Shown one piece after another: positions 41,806 to 52,300 of a stretch of DNA of 64,000 nt (positions are counted from its first letter, which is position 1; each line of letters opens with the position of its first letter). The notes beneath the pieces are model-generated. The model did no database searches. It had not been told where the DNA came from and saw nothing but the letters and a program-made list of their open reading frames with translations. Both the position numbers and the translations under genes were made by a program. This DNA comes from UBA5614 sp963667535. Lineage in GTDB: Bacteria > Cloacimonadota > Cloacimonadia > Cloacimonadales > Cloacimonadaceae. The DNA is taken from positions 1-64,000 of the forward strand of contig CAXXDU010000002.1 in assembly GCA_963667535.2 (NCBI GenBank), in the 5' to 3' direction.

Positions 41806-44559
41806 TTATTTTAACAGCAAGACCTTCTGGGTTTGGGATTGTCTTCCGGTCTGAGCCCGGAGGAGATAAACGCCGGTTGGTGCAGGAGTACCGTTGTCGT
41901 AGCAGCCATCCCAGACCAGATTATGCTTGCCCTTTGGTAGAGTCTGAACCTCCAGCTTACGTACCAGTTCCCCTTTCAGATTAAAGATATCAAGAGTTAC
42001 CATGGTAGATTTAGCTAAGTTCAGGCTAATATTTGCTTTTATCTTAAAGGGATTGGGATAGACACTCAGTATATTTACAGCTAAGGGAAGGGTATTGTCA
42101 TCACCTGAAACGTAATGCACAATAACGCTTTGGTCATGGGAATAACTCTGACCGTTGATAGTCACGGTAAGGGTGGTATTATAAGTCCCGGGACCGGGGA
42201 AAGTATGTCTGGGGTCGCGCTCTACGCTATCGATTGTGCCATCTGATTCAAAATCCCAGGCAAAGGAGGTGGCAACTCCTACTGACCCTTCGATAAAACG
42301 AACATAATCCGCTTGTGTAATCAAGTTTGATAAATAGGCAAAATCAGCAGCCGGCTGTTGATAGTTCATTTCAAAAGACGACATATTGTGCCAGAGATTC
42401 CACTGAAGGTCTTTATTTCTTTCGGTCAGTCTCCAGCGGTAAGTGTTTCCTTCCTGCAGAATCCCATCCGGAACTGCATAACGCCACAGGTCAATACTGG
42501 CATTCAAATCAACCGGTGTCCAGAATGGGTTGCCACTGTCACCATATATATTGGTGTATGACCTTGTTACATCATGGATAATATTATTAAAATCTGTATC
42601 TGTGGCGATTTGTAATCTGGTTGAATGCAAGATTGCATCATCACAATCAGAAAGAGCTGTTAGTCTCATGGGTCCACCTGTGACGGCATTATTGATACCC
42701 AGATAGGATAGTATGCCGTTGGGGCTGGGGTTTATCACAGTCCATTCATCCATAACTTCGTTGTTCCTGGGTAGTTCGGGATTGCCCAGGCTATACATCT
42801 TTGCAGAATAACTCCGGTTTTCCATGTCCACATCCACCAGAATCCAGTGGTATTGGTCCATAGACTTGATAGTATTGAGATAGTCCTGTTGATTGTTATA
42901 CATTCCCCATCTGTCCAGGGTTCCTCCCGCTCCGCCACTGATTAGGGTGGTGAGTTTACCGGTGGGAGATACTCCTCTTTCATAGTTATGGGAATGTCCG
43001 CTAGCCAGAATAGCTGCTTTATCAGAAGCTGAAAGAGCCGGAATCACAGTATTCTGAGCCCATGTATCATTACCATCGGGCCAGATTTCGCTCCAGGCAG
43101 GCATGTGAGAAAAGGTAAATATCCAGTCTTTATTCTCATCATCCTGAGCTTCAGTAATTTTTGTTTGCAGCCAGGTGCTTTCAGTAGTTGTGCTAATATT
43201 GGGATTGAGAAATAGGAACCGCATCGGACCAAGGTCGAAATGATAGTATTTCTCACCTTCCTGACCGCCGATATCTTCATACTTTTTGTAATTATAATAG
43301 TAAGTGCTTTCCACTTCGTGATTGCCAATAGCTTCCATAATCGGGATTTTGGCTGTCAAGGGGCTAAAGGGTATAAAGTGCTCTGTGATGTAGGAATTGA
43401 GATTTATACCATTGGCTACTGCATCGCCAACATGGCAAAGCAATTGTACCTCATTTTGCCAGTTTAAGCCGTATAATTCAGTTAGTTTGAGGTTCACATG
43501 ATTTACGATATTAGCACTAACACCTGCATTGGATTGGCTATCGCCCATAATCAGAAAACGGAAGTGCCCTTCCCTGCTTCCAATAGAAGGAGAAGTGCGG
43601 AAAGAACTGATGCTGGAAGTTTGGGTGCCGGTATGGCATTGATAGAAATATTCTGTAGCGGGTGTGAGGTTTTCCAGCTTGACGCTGTGCCATTTTGTTG
43701 TGGAATTGAATGTATATACTGTGCCGGTTTGAGACATCCCCAAATTTGAAGTAGTACCGTATTCCACTCTGGATTCATCGGCACTCGCACCATGCCAGCA
43801 AACATACATAGAAGTCGGGGCGGGTGTCTGTAAATATGGCAGCATTTCAGCACTAGGAGGCAAAATACTGTGTCCATAGCCACCCAGAGCTGTTACTTGT
43901 GTGGATGTGAGGCAGCCGTTGTACATAGCACAATAGGCAACATTGATAGGATTATCTTCCGCATTTTCATCTGCAAAGAACAGAAATGGCTCAGCGGGAT
44001 TGGCAGGATAAACACTGAATCTGCCATCTACTGTCTGCACTCCACCATCCTGAAGCAATTGTCCGTCCAGGTAGTACTTATAGGAAGAGCCCAGGTCTAT
44101 GGCAATTACCAGCCTGTACCATTCATTGGGCAACACAGAATAAGCTGAATAACCGGTAGCAGCCACCCCAATCTGACCGGAAGGATTGATAAAAGCATCG
44201 CCGTCATTGGTGTTGGGATAGTATGTCTGCATGAAAGTGTACCACTGTCCGAGTGAAGCTATTTTGAAATCTATCACCACAGAATACTCGTTTACCATTG
44301 TTCCCCCGCCATTGGCAGGGATACCGTGGTTGGCCTTATAGTAGCTTCCCACTCCGATATTTACAGCCCCGTCATTGGTATCCGGTCCCGGTACTACCGT
44401 TTGGGTACCCACCAGTTCCAAATCATTACCAACTGTGGCATTGAGTAAATCCGCAGGATTGTCAAAACTCCATTGCCCTACTATGGTCTGGGCAAAACTG
44501 AGCAAAGGAAACACTAGCATCAGAAACATCAGAGGGAAGAGCAAAGCATACTTTTTCAT
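41806..44559 (-). CDS. Secreted calcineurin-like phosphoesterase with LamG-like, PKD and C-terminal sorting domains
   Basis: 917 residues. Signal peptide (residues 1-23, ending LLSFAQ); a concanavalin/LamG-like domain to about 230; a fibronectin-like domain typical of purple acid phosphatases; then a metallophosphatase core with GDSQ, GDAVANG, GNHE and SGHSHNYERG supplying the two-metal ligands. A PKD domain (AWDFESDG, RHTFPGPGTYN) follows near 760-830. The end, YPNPFKIKANISLN ... GVYLLRAQTG ... KVLLLK, is the FlgD-like/type IX-style sorting domain, so it is exported and anchored at the surface or released. It probably hydrolyses phosphoesters outside the cell. Confidence 0.88.
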   Translation of the reverse strand: MKKYALLFPLMFLMLVFPLLSFAQTIVGQWSFDNPADLLNATVGNDLELVGTQTVVPGPDTNDGAVNIGVGSYYKANHGIPANGGGTMVNEYSVVIDFKIASLGQWYTFMQTYYPNTNDGDAFINPSGQIGVAATGYSAYSVLPNEWYRLVIAIDLGSSYKYYLDGQLLQDGGVQTVDGRFSVYPANPAEPFLFFADENAEDNPINVAYCAMYNGCLTSTQVTALGGYGHSILPPSAEMLPYLQTPAPTSMYVCWHGASADESRVEYGTTSNLGMSQTGTVYTFNSTTKWHSVKLENLTPATEYFYQCHTGTQTSSISSFRTSPSIGSREGHFRFLIMGDSQSNAGVSANIVNHVNLKLTELYGLNWQNEVQLLCHVGDAVANGINLNSYITEHFIPFSPLTAKIPIMEAIGNHEVESTYYYNYKKYEDIGGQEGEKYYHFDLGPMRFLFLNPNISTTTESTWLQTKITEAQDDENKDWIFTFSHMPAWSEIWPDGNDTWAQNTVIPALSASDKAAILASGHSHNYERGVSPTGKLTTLISGGAGGTLDRWGMYNNQQDYLNTIKSMDQYHWILVDVDMENRSYSAKMYSLGNPELPRNNEVMDEWTVINPSPNGILSYLGINNAVTGGPMRLTALSDCDDAILHSTRLQIATDTDFNNIIHDVTRSYTNIYGDSGNPFWTPVDLNASIDLWRYAVPDGILQEGNTYRWRLTERNKDLQWNLWHNMSSFEMNYQQPAADFAYLSNLITQADYVRFIEGSVGVATSFAWDFESDGTIDSVERDPRHTFPGPGTYNTTLTVTINGQSYSHDQSVIVHYVSGDDNTLPLAVNILSVYPNPFKIKANISLNLAKSTMVTLDIFNLKGELVRKLEVQTLPKGKHNLVWDGCYDNGTPAPTGVYLLRAQTGRQSQTQKVLLLK

Positions 44560-44678
44560 AACTACTCCGTAAACAGATATTTATGATTTTAACTGCACTT
44601 GGTTTTCGTCAAGTAAAAATGTACCTTCTTTAGTGTCATTGAAATTGCGACAATGATATGTACGGTTTGTAATTCTAC

Positions 44679-44707
44679 TTGACTTGTAAATAGTGTTTCT
44701 ATATAAT
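44679..44707 (+). promoter_or_regulatory. Near-consensus promoter of the small membrane protein at 44738
   Basis: CTTGACT (-35 at 44679-44684), 17-base spacer, perfect TATAAT (44702-44707), 30 bases before the ATG. Confidence 0.8.
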
Positions 44708-44737
44708 GCTAAACAGAAAGCATAGGGAGCATTATAA

Positions 44738-44959
44738 ATGTCTGACAAACAGCAAGATAAGCCACCTTTCGATTGGATCAGGTTTCTGGTTAATGCTGCA
44801 TTTGTGCTGATATTGACTGTATTGTTTTCTACGCGTGTATCTATGTATTTTAGTGTAGGTTATCATCCATTCCATTTGATTGCTAATGCGATTGTACTTA
44901 TACTGGCTATTCTCCTTATCTATTGGCTGAATAAACAGGATTCAATCTACCGCCGATAA
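44738..44959 (+). CDS. Small membrane protein, 73 aa (paralogue 1)
   Basis: Two membrane segments (about 14-32 and 41-62) between a charged N-terminus (MSDKQQDKPPFDWIRFLVN) and the tail KQDSIYRR. It has a strong promoter and GGAG before its ATG. The next gene, on the opposite strand, encodes a paralogue with the same layout and the tail KRDSVYRR; the two coding ends overlap by 13 bases. No family is recognised; function unknown. Confidence 0.75.
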   Translation: MSDKQQDKPPFDWIRFLVNAAFVLILTVLFSTRVSMYFSVGYHPFHLIANAIVLILAILLIYWLNKQDSIYRR

Positions 44960-45177
44960 ACTGAGTCTCTTTTTTTCAGTAAATAGTAGACAGCTGTAGA
45001 TACCAATAAATCTAAAAATAATCCGATTATGATTATCAGCGCATTGTGATATATCCAGGTAAATCGTAAAAAAAGGGGAGCCAAACAACCCGTTATAACC
45101 AGGATAAAGAAGACATCAATCAGGAAATTTGACCAGTTAAAACCGGTTTCTTTGTCAGGTTTATCTTGCATAAACAC
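44947..45177 (-). CDS. Small membrane protein, 76 aa (paralogue 2)
   Basis: Shares FxWxxFLxxxxFxLxxT near the start, two membrane segments and the C-terminal DSVYRR with paralogue 1, which converges on it. A promoter with TTGACA and TAAAAT lies at 45202-45229. The overlap encodes the last residues of both proteins from opposite strands. Function unknown. Confidence 0.75.
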   Translation of the reverse strand: MFMQDKPDKETGFNWSNFLIDVFFILVITGCLAPLFLRFTWIYHNALIIIIGLFLDLLVSTAVYYLLKKRDSVYRR

Positions 45178-45201
45178 AATCCTAACTTATTTTTCTTTAA
45201 C

Positions 45202-45229
45202 ATTTTATTGTATATAGCAGGACTGTCAA
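45202..45229 (-). promoter_or_regulatory. Promoter of small membrane paralogue 2
   Basis: Minus strand: GCTTGACA (-35 at 45224-45229), 16-base spacer, TAAAAT (-10 at 45202-45207). Confidence 0.7.
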
Positions 45230-45294
45230 GCAGAAAGCAGAGTATTTTATTTATTTATTGTTCATTGCTTAATAGTTCCAACAGTGATTGTACA

Positions 45295-45345
45295 GAGATG
45301 CTAGGGTGATCTAAGGGTCGGAGCCTTAGATCACCCTAGCATCTC
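45295..45345. repeat. Perfect 22-bp inverted repeat (hairpin)
   Basis: GAGATGCTAGGGTGATCTAA plus GG (45295-45316), loop GTCGGAG, exact complement at 45324-45345. No T-run follows and no gene ends nearby, so it is not an ordinary terminator. Confidence 0.9.
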
Positions 45346-45857
45346 CCTTTAATCTCCATAAGATTGTTTATTGAACAAGAGGGAGATAAAAGGGATGGTA
45401 ACATAGAATGATATTCTGTTGTAACCTAAGGTTGACTACCTCAGAGAAAAAAAAGTGATATCTGATCCGGCAAAGCCAACCATAATTCTTTTATGGTGTC
45501 GGAAACCATCCGACACCTACAACAGCTTGACAAGCTATGTTACACAACCTTATCACTTAATCACTGCGAAGCAAAAATCATAATCCACAATTCTTAATTC
45601 GTAACTGAAACGAACTTTGCTCTTTCTCTGCCCTTGCTCTAATCTCATATATTGATATAATACCTATGATTAGCTTCTTATACGCAAACACAGGTATTGC
45701 CCGGGCATTATTAGGGAGGCATTAAAGACCAGCCTAAGGTCAGAACAGGATTATAACTGGACAGAAAGAGAGAATGAGCAATTGATAATCTCTCTCTGTC
45801 TCTGGGTTATCCCTTATATCCTCCTTATTAGATCCGCTGGATTAGGGGCAATGATAT

Positions 45858-45894
45858 ACGGCTCATATACGGGTCGCACCCGTATATGAGCCGT
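45858..45894. repeat. Perfect 17-bp palindrome with 3-base loop (copy B)
   Basis: ACGGCTCATATACGGGT, loop CGC, exact complement. Flanks match copy A at 9204-9240. One stem pair is G-C in copy A and C-G here. Confidence 0.9.
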
Positions 45895-46345
45895 CCATCT
45901 CCTGTGCATCTCCAATGGATTATATAAGGAATAAAAGAGGAAGAAACAGGTATCAAGAAAAAATGACATGCGGTACTACAAAATTGTAATGCACTTGGTC
46001 AGTCGAGGCGGTTAACTTACATTTTTCTGCCCTTGTTGTATGCTGAATCATTGTTAGTACGACGGGTAGAAGCGAGGGCAGCTTGCAAAAAGAAATTGAC
46101 GGGAATGATACAATACAAGACTATGTATTTGGTTTTTGACGATATATAGGTTGTAAGGAATAATACTGCAAGCATTTTATCCAATAAACTGAATAACAAT
46201 GAGTTGGGAAGCGCCAACTTTTGGGACTCAGCTAAATACGCTCCTTGAGCCTTCATATTAGTTCAACTTGTCAGGACCGAAAATACCGAATTATCTAATT
46301 TAAAATGAAAAGTATAAAAAAAAAGACCCACAAGGAGTGTCTGCC

Positions 46346-49300
46346 GTGAAAAAGTTCTTCTTCATCCTCTTAATCTTGCTGCCGGGCATTATCAGCCTTG
46401 CCTTTGCCACAGATTTAGCAATCTCACCATCAACATCTGCACCTGACCCTTCCCGTACAGATTACACCGCACCTTATACCCAGAACTTTAATGGAAGCTG
46501 GCCTCCCGCTGATTGGGGTACACCAACAACTGTTTTCGAATGGGGCACGGGGTTCTTTGTTGAAATCAATTTTTTCCAATCACACTCTCAGGCCTGTGCT
46601 CCCCTTTATTGGGGCACCGCTGGATCCCCGCTCAATCTGTGGTCGCCGTTAATCAATGTACCGGGTCCTATGTACCGCCTGAAATTCAAATGGTCTCACG
46701 GTCAGTTGGCCACCTACAACCTCGATCATGGGGCTGTGTATGTAAACGAGACCAAGGTATGGCAGCGTGAGGGAACGGAGTTTAACTCCAACGACGGTTA
46801 CACAATTAATCCTGATAATGGCGTCGGAATTCCCGGCAGCGGTGTAATGGAAAGCATAGATCTGAGTCCCTGGGCCGGTCACCCAATTTACGTAAGGTTC
46901 GAGGGTACAGCCAGCTTCGGTCCTGAGTGGTATATAGACGATTTTGCCGTGGAATATGTGGATAGCAGCATCAGCACTTTTCCCAATACCCAAACCTTTA
47001 GCACCACCACCTTTCCACCCCAGTACTGGAGTACTCCCAATAGCTGGGAACCGGAACGATGGTGGATCAGAAGCACCGCCAATGCCTATGGAGCCACAGG
47101 TACCGGCAGCGCCCTTTGTTCCTTTGAAAGCTATGCTGCCGGCAAAAATGTTGATTTACGCACCCAACAACTGAATCTTGGTCCTTATGGTGGAAAGATG
47201 AGCTATGATTACGCTTATTCACCCTATCTGGCTGCCAATGCCGATGAAAGCCTGAGCATCGAATATTCATTCAACTGGGGAGCAACCTTCGCTTATCCCA
47301 TGGCAACTTACTATGCCGCTCCCTCGAGTAGCTTGATTACTGCAGCTCCTCATAACAGTTATGGATGGACTCCCTCTGCTACTGACTGGGCTACCAATAC
47401 TTTAGCACTACCCATCGGAGTAAACGCAGTGCGCTTCCGGGGCACCAGTGCTCAAAACGGCAGACTCTTTATTGATAACGTGAAGTTTGAAAAAAACTAC
47501 TTTGTTTCCGGAGATGGAACTGAAGGCAATCCCTATATTGTGAGCACCGCTGCAGAGCTTAATCTGATGCGCAACTACCTGGGCAGTGCCTCTGCACGTG
47601 TATACTTTAAACTTGGTAACAATATTGACCTCACAGCTTATCTGGCTCCCGGTGGTGAAGGATACATAGCCTGGGGCACCAATGGCTGGCTACCCATCGG
47701 CAACGGCACAACCCCCTTCTATGGTGGTCTGGATGGCAATGGACACAGCATTTCAGGTTTACGAATGGCATATTATGGCACCTATCATGGCCTCATTGGC
47801 TACGCTGCAACGGGAAGTGTGATTAAAAACCTGTCTATGGGCAGCGATTGCAATATTCTGGGCGATGCACATACAAGCTCAATCGTGGGATTTAATGCCG
47901 GTACAATCGATAACTGCAGTTCGGCAGCCACGGTCAAGCTCGGAAATGCTCAAAACGGGGGTGGCATAGTAGGAACCAACGATACAGGTTCTATCTCCAA
48001 TTGCACTTTTACCGGCTCTGTTACCAGATCCGCCGATGGGGTTAATGCCAATGCTCTGGGTGGAATTGTGGGCAACAACGGAACTACCGGTACTGTCACC
48101 AGATGCAAATCCAATGCCACCATAAACGGCAGTTTATGGACCGGCGGGATTGCAGGCTGGAATTACGGCACCATCTCTCTGTGCAAGTCCACCGGAAATA
48201 TATCAGCTTACAGTAATTCAAACGGTGGAGTGGTGGGTCAAAACAACGGAAACATCACTAATTCATACTCCAGGTGCAATATTACCGGAGCGCAAAACAT
48301 CGGCGGTTTGGTAGGCAATCACGGCAGCGGAACCATCAGTAATTGCTATTCTACCGGTACCGTTTCGGGAAGTCCACGTGGTGGTCTGATCGGTGCCCGG
48401 AGCGGAACTGTGAATGGCTCATATTGGGATACACAGACCAGCGGTATTGGTACATCCTCCGGCGGAACAGGCAAAACCACAGTTGAGATGCGAAGCCAGA
48501 CCACCTTCACAGGTTGGGACTTTGTGGCGGAAACTGCCAATGGAACTGCTGACTATTGGGGCATCACCTCCACAGACAACAATGGCTATCCCTTCCTTGC
48601 CTGGGAAGTGGCTAATGAACAGCGTTCTCCCATCCTGATATCGCCTGCTGATCTGGCGACAGGTATGCCTGAGACAGGTTTTGAACTCGCATGGACAGCC
48701 AATCCGGTGGGAATACTTCCCAGTACCTATAACATTTACATGATGCGCTACACCAGTCCCGGAGTGATGGAAGAACATTTATTACCCGTGGTGTCAGGCA
48801 CTACCTTTAATCCGGTCACTCAGGGAGGTATCACTTTTAATTACGGACAGACCTGGTATTGGAGTGTGATTGGTTATACTGCAACGGGTGCAGAGTTTCC
48901 AAATTCAACTACCAGAAGCTTCACCATAGAGAAGGATCCTTTTGTAACAGAGAGCTTTGAAACAGGAAATACGAATGGTTCAGCCGTAATTTCTGATTGG
49001 CCCCAGGCACTGGGTTCGGGCAGTAACTACTGGACTGTAAATAATATAGATAACGGTTACAATACAACCCCCAGGACTGATTCTTTTAACGTAATTCTTA
49101 ATTACTCCGGAGGAACAAACACCTGGATGTTCCGTTCAGTGCCCCTAACCGGAGGGGTATCCTACGATGTAGAATTGTATGCCCGCCAGTTTACTTCTGC
49201 ACCTGCAAACGCCAATATCGGCATTTATTACGGAACAGCAGGAACGATTGCCGGAATGACCAATACTGTGGTTGCTCAGAGCAGCTTAACGAGTGGTTCA

Positions 49301-52300
49301 TATCAGCGTATCAGCAGCTCTTTCACTCCAGCCACGACAGATACGTATTACCTCGGCATCAGAACCGTTATAGCGGGAACTACCCCAAATTATGTCAGTC
49401 TGGATGATATCACAATCAGCCTGACTCCTCCCATTCTGAGTTATACACCCCATACGATTGATTTCGATGTAACCGCCCTGAACTTACCAACTGCTTATCA
49501 GAATGTAACCATTACCAATACAGGTGGGCTTACGCTGAACCTGGAAGCTTCAAACATCATTCTCACAGGTACAGACTCTACCCAATTCAGCTTTACCACT
49601 ACCGGATTCCCGGCAGCATTGACAGTGGGTCAATCGGTTGCCATTCCGGTCAGGTTCAATCCCACAAGTCAGGGAGTGAAAACAGCGACCTTGAGCATCA
49701 CCCATAATACTGACATTTATGATGTGTCACTTACCGGGACTTCGCAAGCAGCTAACGCATTGCTTGAGAGTTTTGAAGGCAGCTTTGCGCCACAGGGCTG
49801 GACCCGGGATAATAACTGGAATCAGACAAGCTATCAGGTTTATCACGGTGTCAAATCCGCTTATCGCCCCACTGATTCTTCTACTTCTATCACTTTATCT
49901 ACTCCTGTGCTGACGCTCACAGGCGCGAGTATTCTGAATTTTAAAACCTATGTTCCGGTATCCACGTATCAGAATATACAGCCGGCTTATTATAATCCAT
50001 CCACTTCTGCCTGGATAAATATCGGGTCTGCCATCAGCCTGAGCCCGGATACCTGGCAAAGTCATAGTGTTGCACTTACCGGTATTACTGGAAACTACAA
50101 ATTAGGCTTTGCCGCGTATTACAGCGCAGGTGGAAGCAGTTCCCAGGTTTACCTGGATTTAGTATATGGTCCTGAAATCACACCACCAGGTGCTCCAACC
50201 CTTGCTCTGCCTATAACAGATGCAACTGATGTAAACTTATTGCCTGCCTTTACCTGGGAGGCACCCGCATCAGGTGGCTTCGTCACTGGTTATCGGGTGT
50301 TTTGTGATCAAAATGCCAACCCAACCACCCAAATAACATCTTCACTCTTAACCGGTCTTACTTTTACTGCTACGGCAGCTTTGAACTATTCTGCCGATTA
50401 CTACTGGAAAGTCGTAGCTTATGGGACAGGGATTGACAGTACATCCAGCACTATCCGTAAATTCACAACGAATCCTGATCCACAGATCGTGGCTTTCCCG
50501 TATCTTCAGGATTTCTCAAGCCTAACCTTCCCTCCGTATGGATGGTCAAAGAATAGCGGTTTTTCATGGAACAGGAATGAATACTTCGGAATCGGCGGCT
50601 GGGGAGATGGCTGTGCTCAAGCGGACTTCTTTTATCAAACCGGGGTGATTGACCTGGATACTCCTTTTATCAACCTGGGAGGAAATCGGGGTATATTAGC
50701 ATTTGCGCATGCCTATGCTCCTAATAGCAACAGACCTACAAACATAGATCAATTGGAGATACTGTATTCCACTGATGGTGGAAGTAATTATACAAGCCTC
50801 ATATTATATTCGGGAGGAGAAAGCGGACTACTCACCACTGCTTCGGCAACTTCCAATTGTTTTGCTCCAGATGTTACTGATTGGGCATTCAAATCTGTGG
50901 CATTACCTATGGGTACCAATAAAGTGAGATTCCGTGGAATTGGGGCTAACGGGAATGCCCTATATCTGGATAACATCAATATTTCCAAAGCTCCTTTTGC
51001 CGGTGGTATTGGAACAGAAGCTGATCCATTCCGGATTACCGATGCAGCCGAGTTTGATTATGTACATTCTTACGTTGGTGATACACATGCAGATAAATAC
51101 TTCAAACTCATGAATGATATTGACCTGGCTGCCTACCTGGCACCCGGTGGAGCAGGCTATGCTGCCTGGGGTACCAATGGCTGGTTGCCAATAGGCAACC
51201 CGACAACACCTTTTTATGGTAATTTTGACGGCAATAACTTTACGGTTTCCAATCTCAGAACTCAATATTATGGTTTTTATCACGGCACCTTCGGAACTCT
51301 GGGAACAGGGGGAGTTATCAGGAATCTGGTACTTGCCGCTAACTGTTACGTTCTTGGCGACCGGGAAACCGGCTCCATTGCAGGTCGAAATTCCGGCACT
51401 GTTCAAAACTGCCGTTCTGCAGCTACTGTCAATATTGGCAATAATCAAGCCGGTGGTGGCCTGGTGGGTTACAATACAGGTACGATTATCGGCAGCAGTT
51501 TCTCCGGTACCATTACGAGGTCCGGCACCGGGGTAACCAGTACTAAAATCGGCGGAATTTGCGGAAACAGTGAGACGGGGTCTTTCATTACCGACTGCTC
51601 TTCTACAGGTAGTATTTCCGGCAATAACTGGTGTGGCGGATTAGTCGGCTGGAATCAAGGCACCATAAACAGATGCTACACATCCGGAAGCATCAATTCT
51701 GCTGGCAATAGCGTTGGCGGTCTGGTTGGTGAACACAGGGGAACTATCAATAATTCTTATTCAAGAGCAACCGTCTCCGGTGCCAGCTATGTTGGTGGTT
51801 TGGTCGGTTACAATAACAGTAGTACGATAACGAATAGTTATTCCACCGGTACTGTTGCCGGGAGTCAAAGAGGCGGCTTGTGCGGACAATCCGGCGCTGT
51901 GGTTACAAATTCTTATTGGGACACACAGACCAGTGGCATAGCCACTTCCTACGGCGGTATTGGCAAGACCACAGTGCAAATGCACACCCAATCCTCTTTC
52001 GATAGTTGGGATTTTGTAAGCACGTGGTTCACTAATTCTGCTTATAATGACGGCTATCCTCAATTGATGTGGACAACAAGCGAGATACCGGTTGCTGCTA
52101 CCCCCATTAATCTTGGCATTCAACCGGGAACAGTATCCGGAACAATAATCCTTACCTGGGATAATATGAACGCAAACTGGTATGGAGTGTATAGCGGTTC
52201 AACACCATCTAACCTGACATATCTTGGCTGGGTAGGTACAAATTGTATTACTGTTCAGGCTGATAATCTTGGGTTCTTCCAAATCACATCCGGTTCAGGA

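Larger units (their letters stand above)
45178..46345. other. Second repeat-rich gap
   Basis: Contains the promoter of paralogue 2, a perfect 22-bp hairpin (45295-45345), a perfect 17-bp palindrome related to one at 9204 (45858-45894), and the leader of the giant secreted-protein gene. A 79-codon minus-strand frame at 46017-46256 lacks a ribosome binding site and family likeness and is not called. Confidence 0.6.

Noticed and set aside
46017..46256. 79-codon minus-strand frame
   Set aside because: Lies in repeat-rich DNA without a ribosome binding site or family likeness; the hydrophobic stretch alone is not enough.
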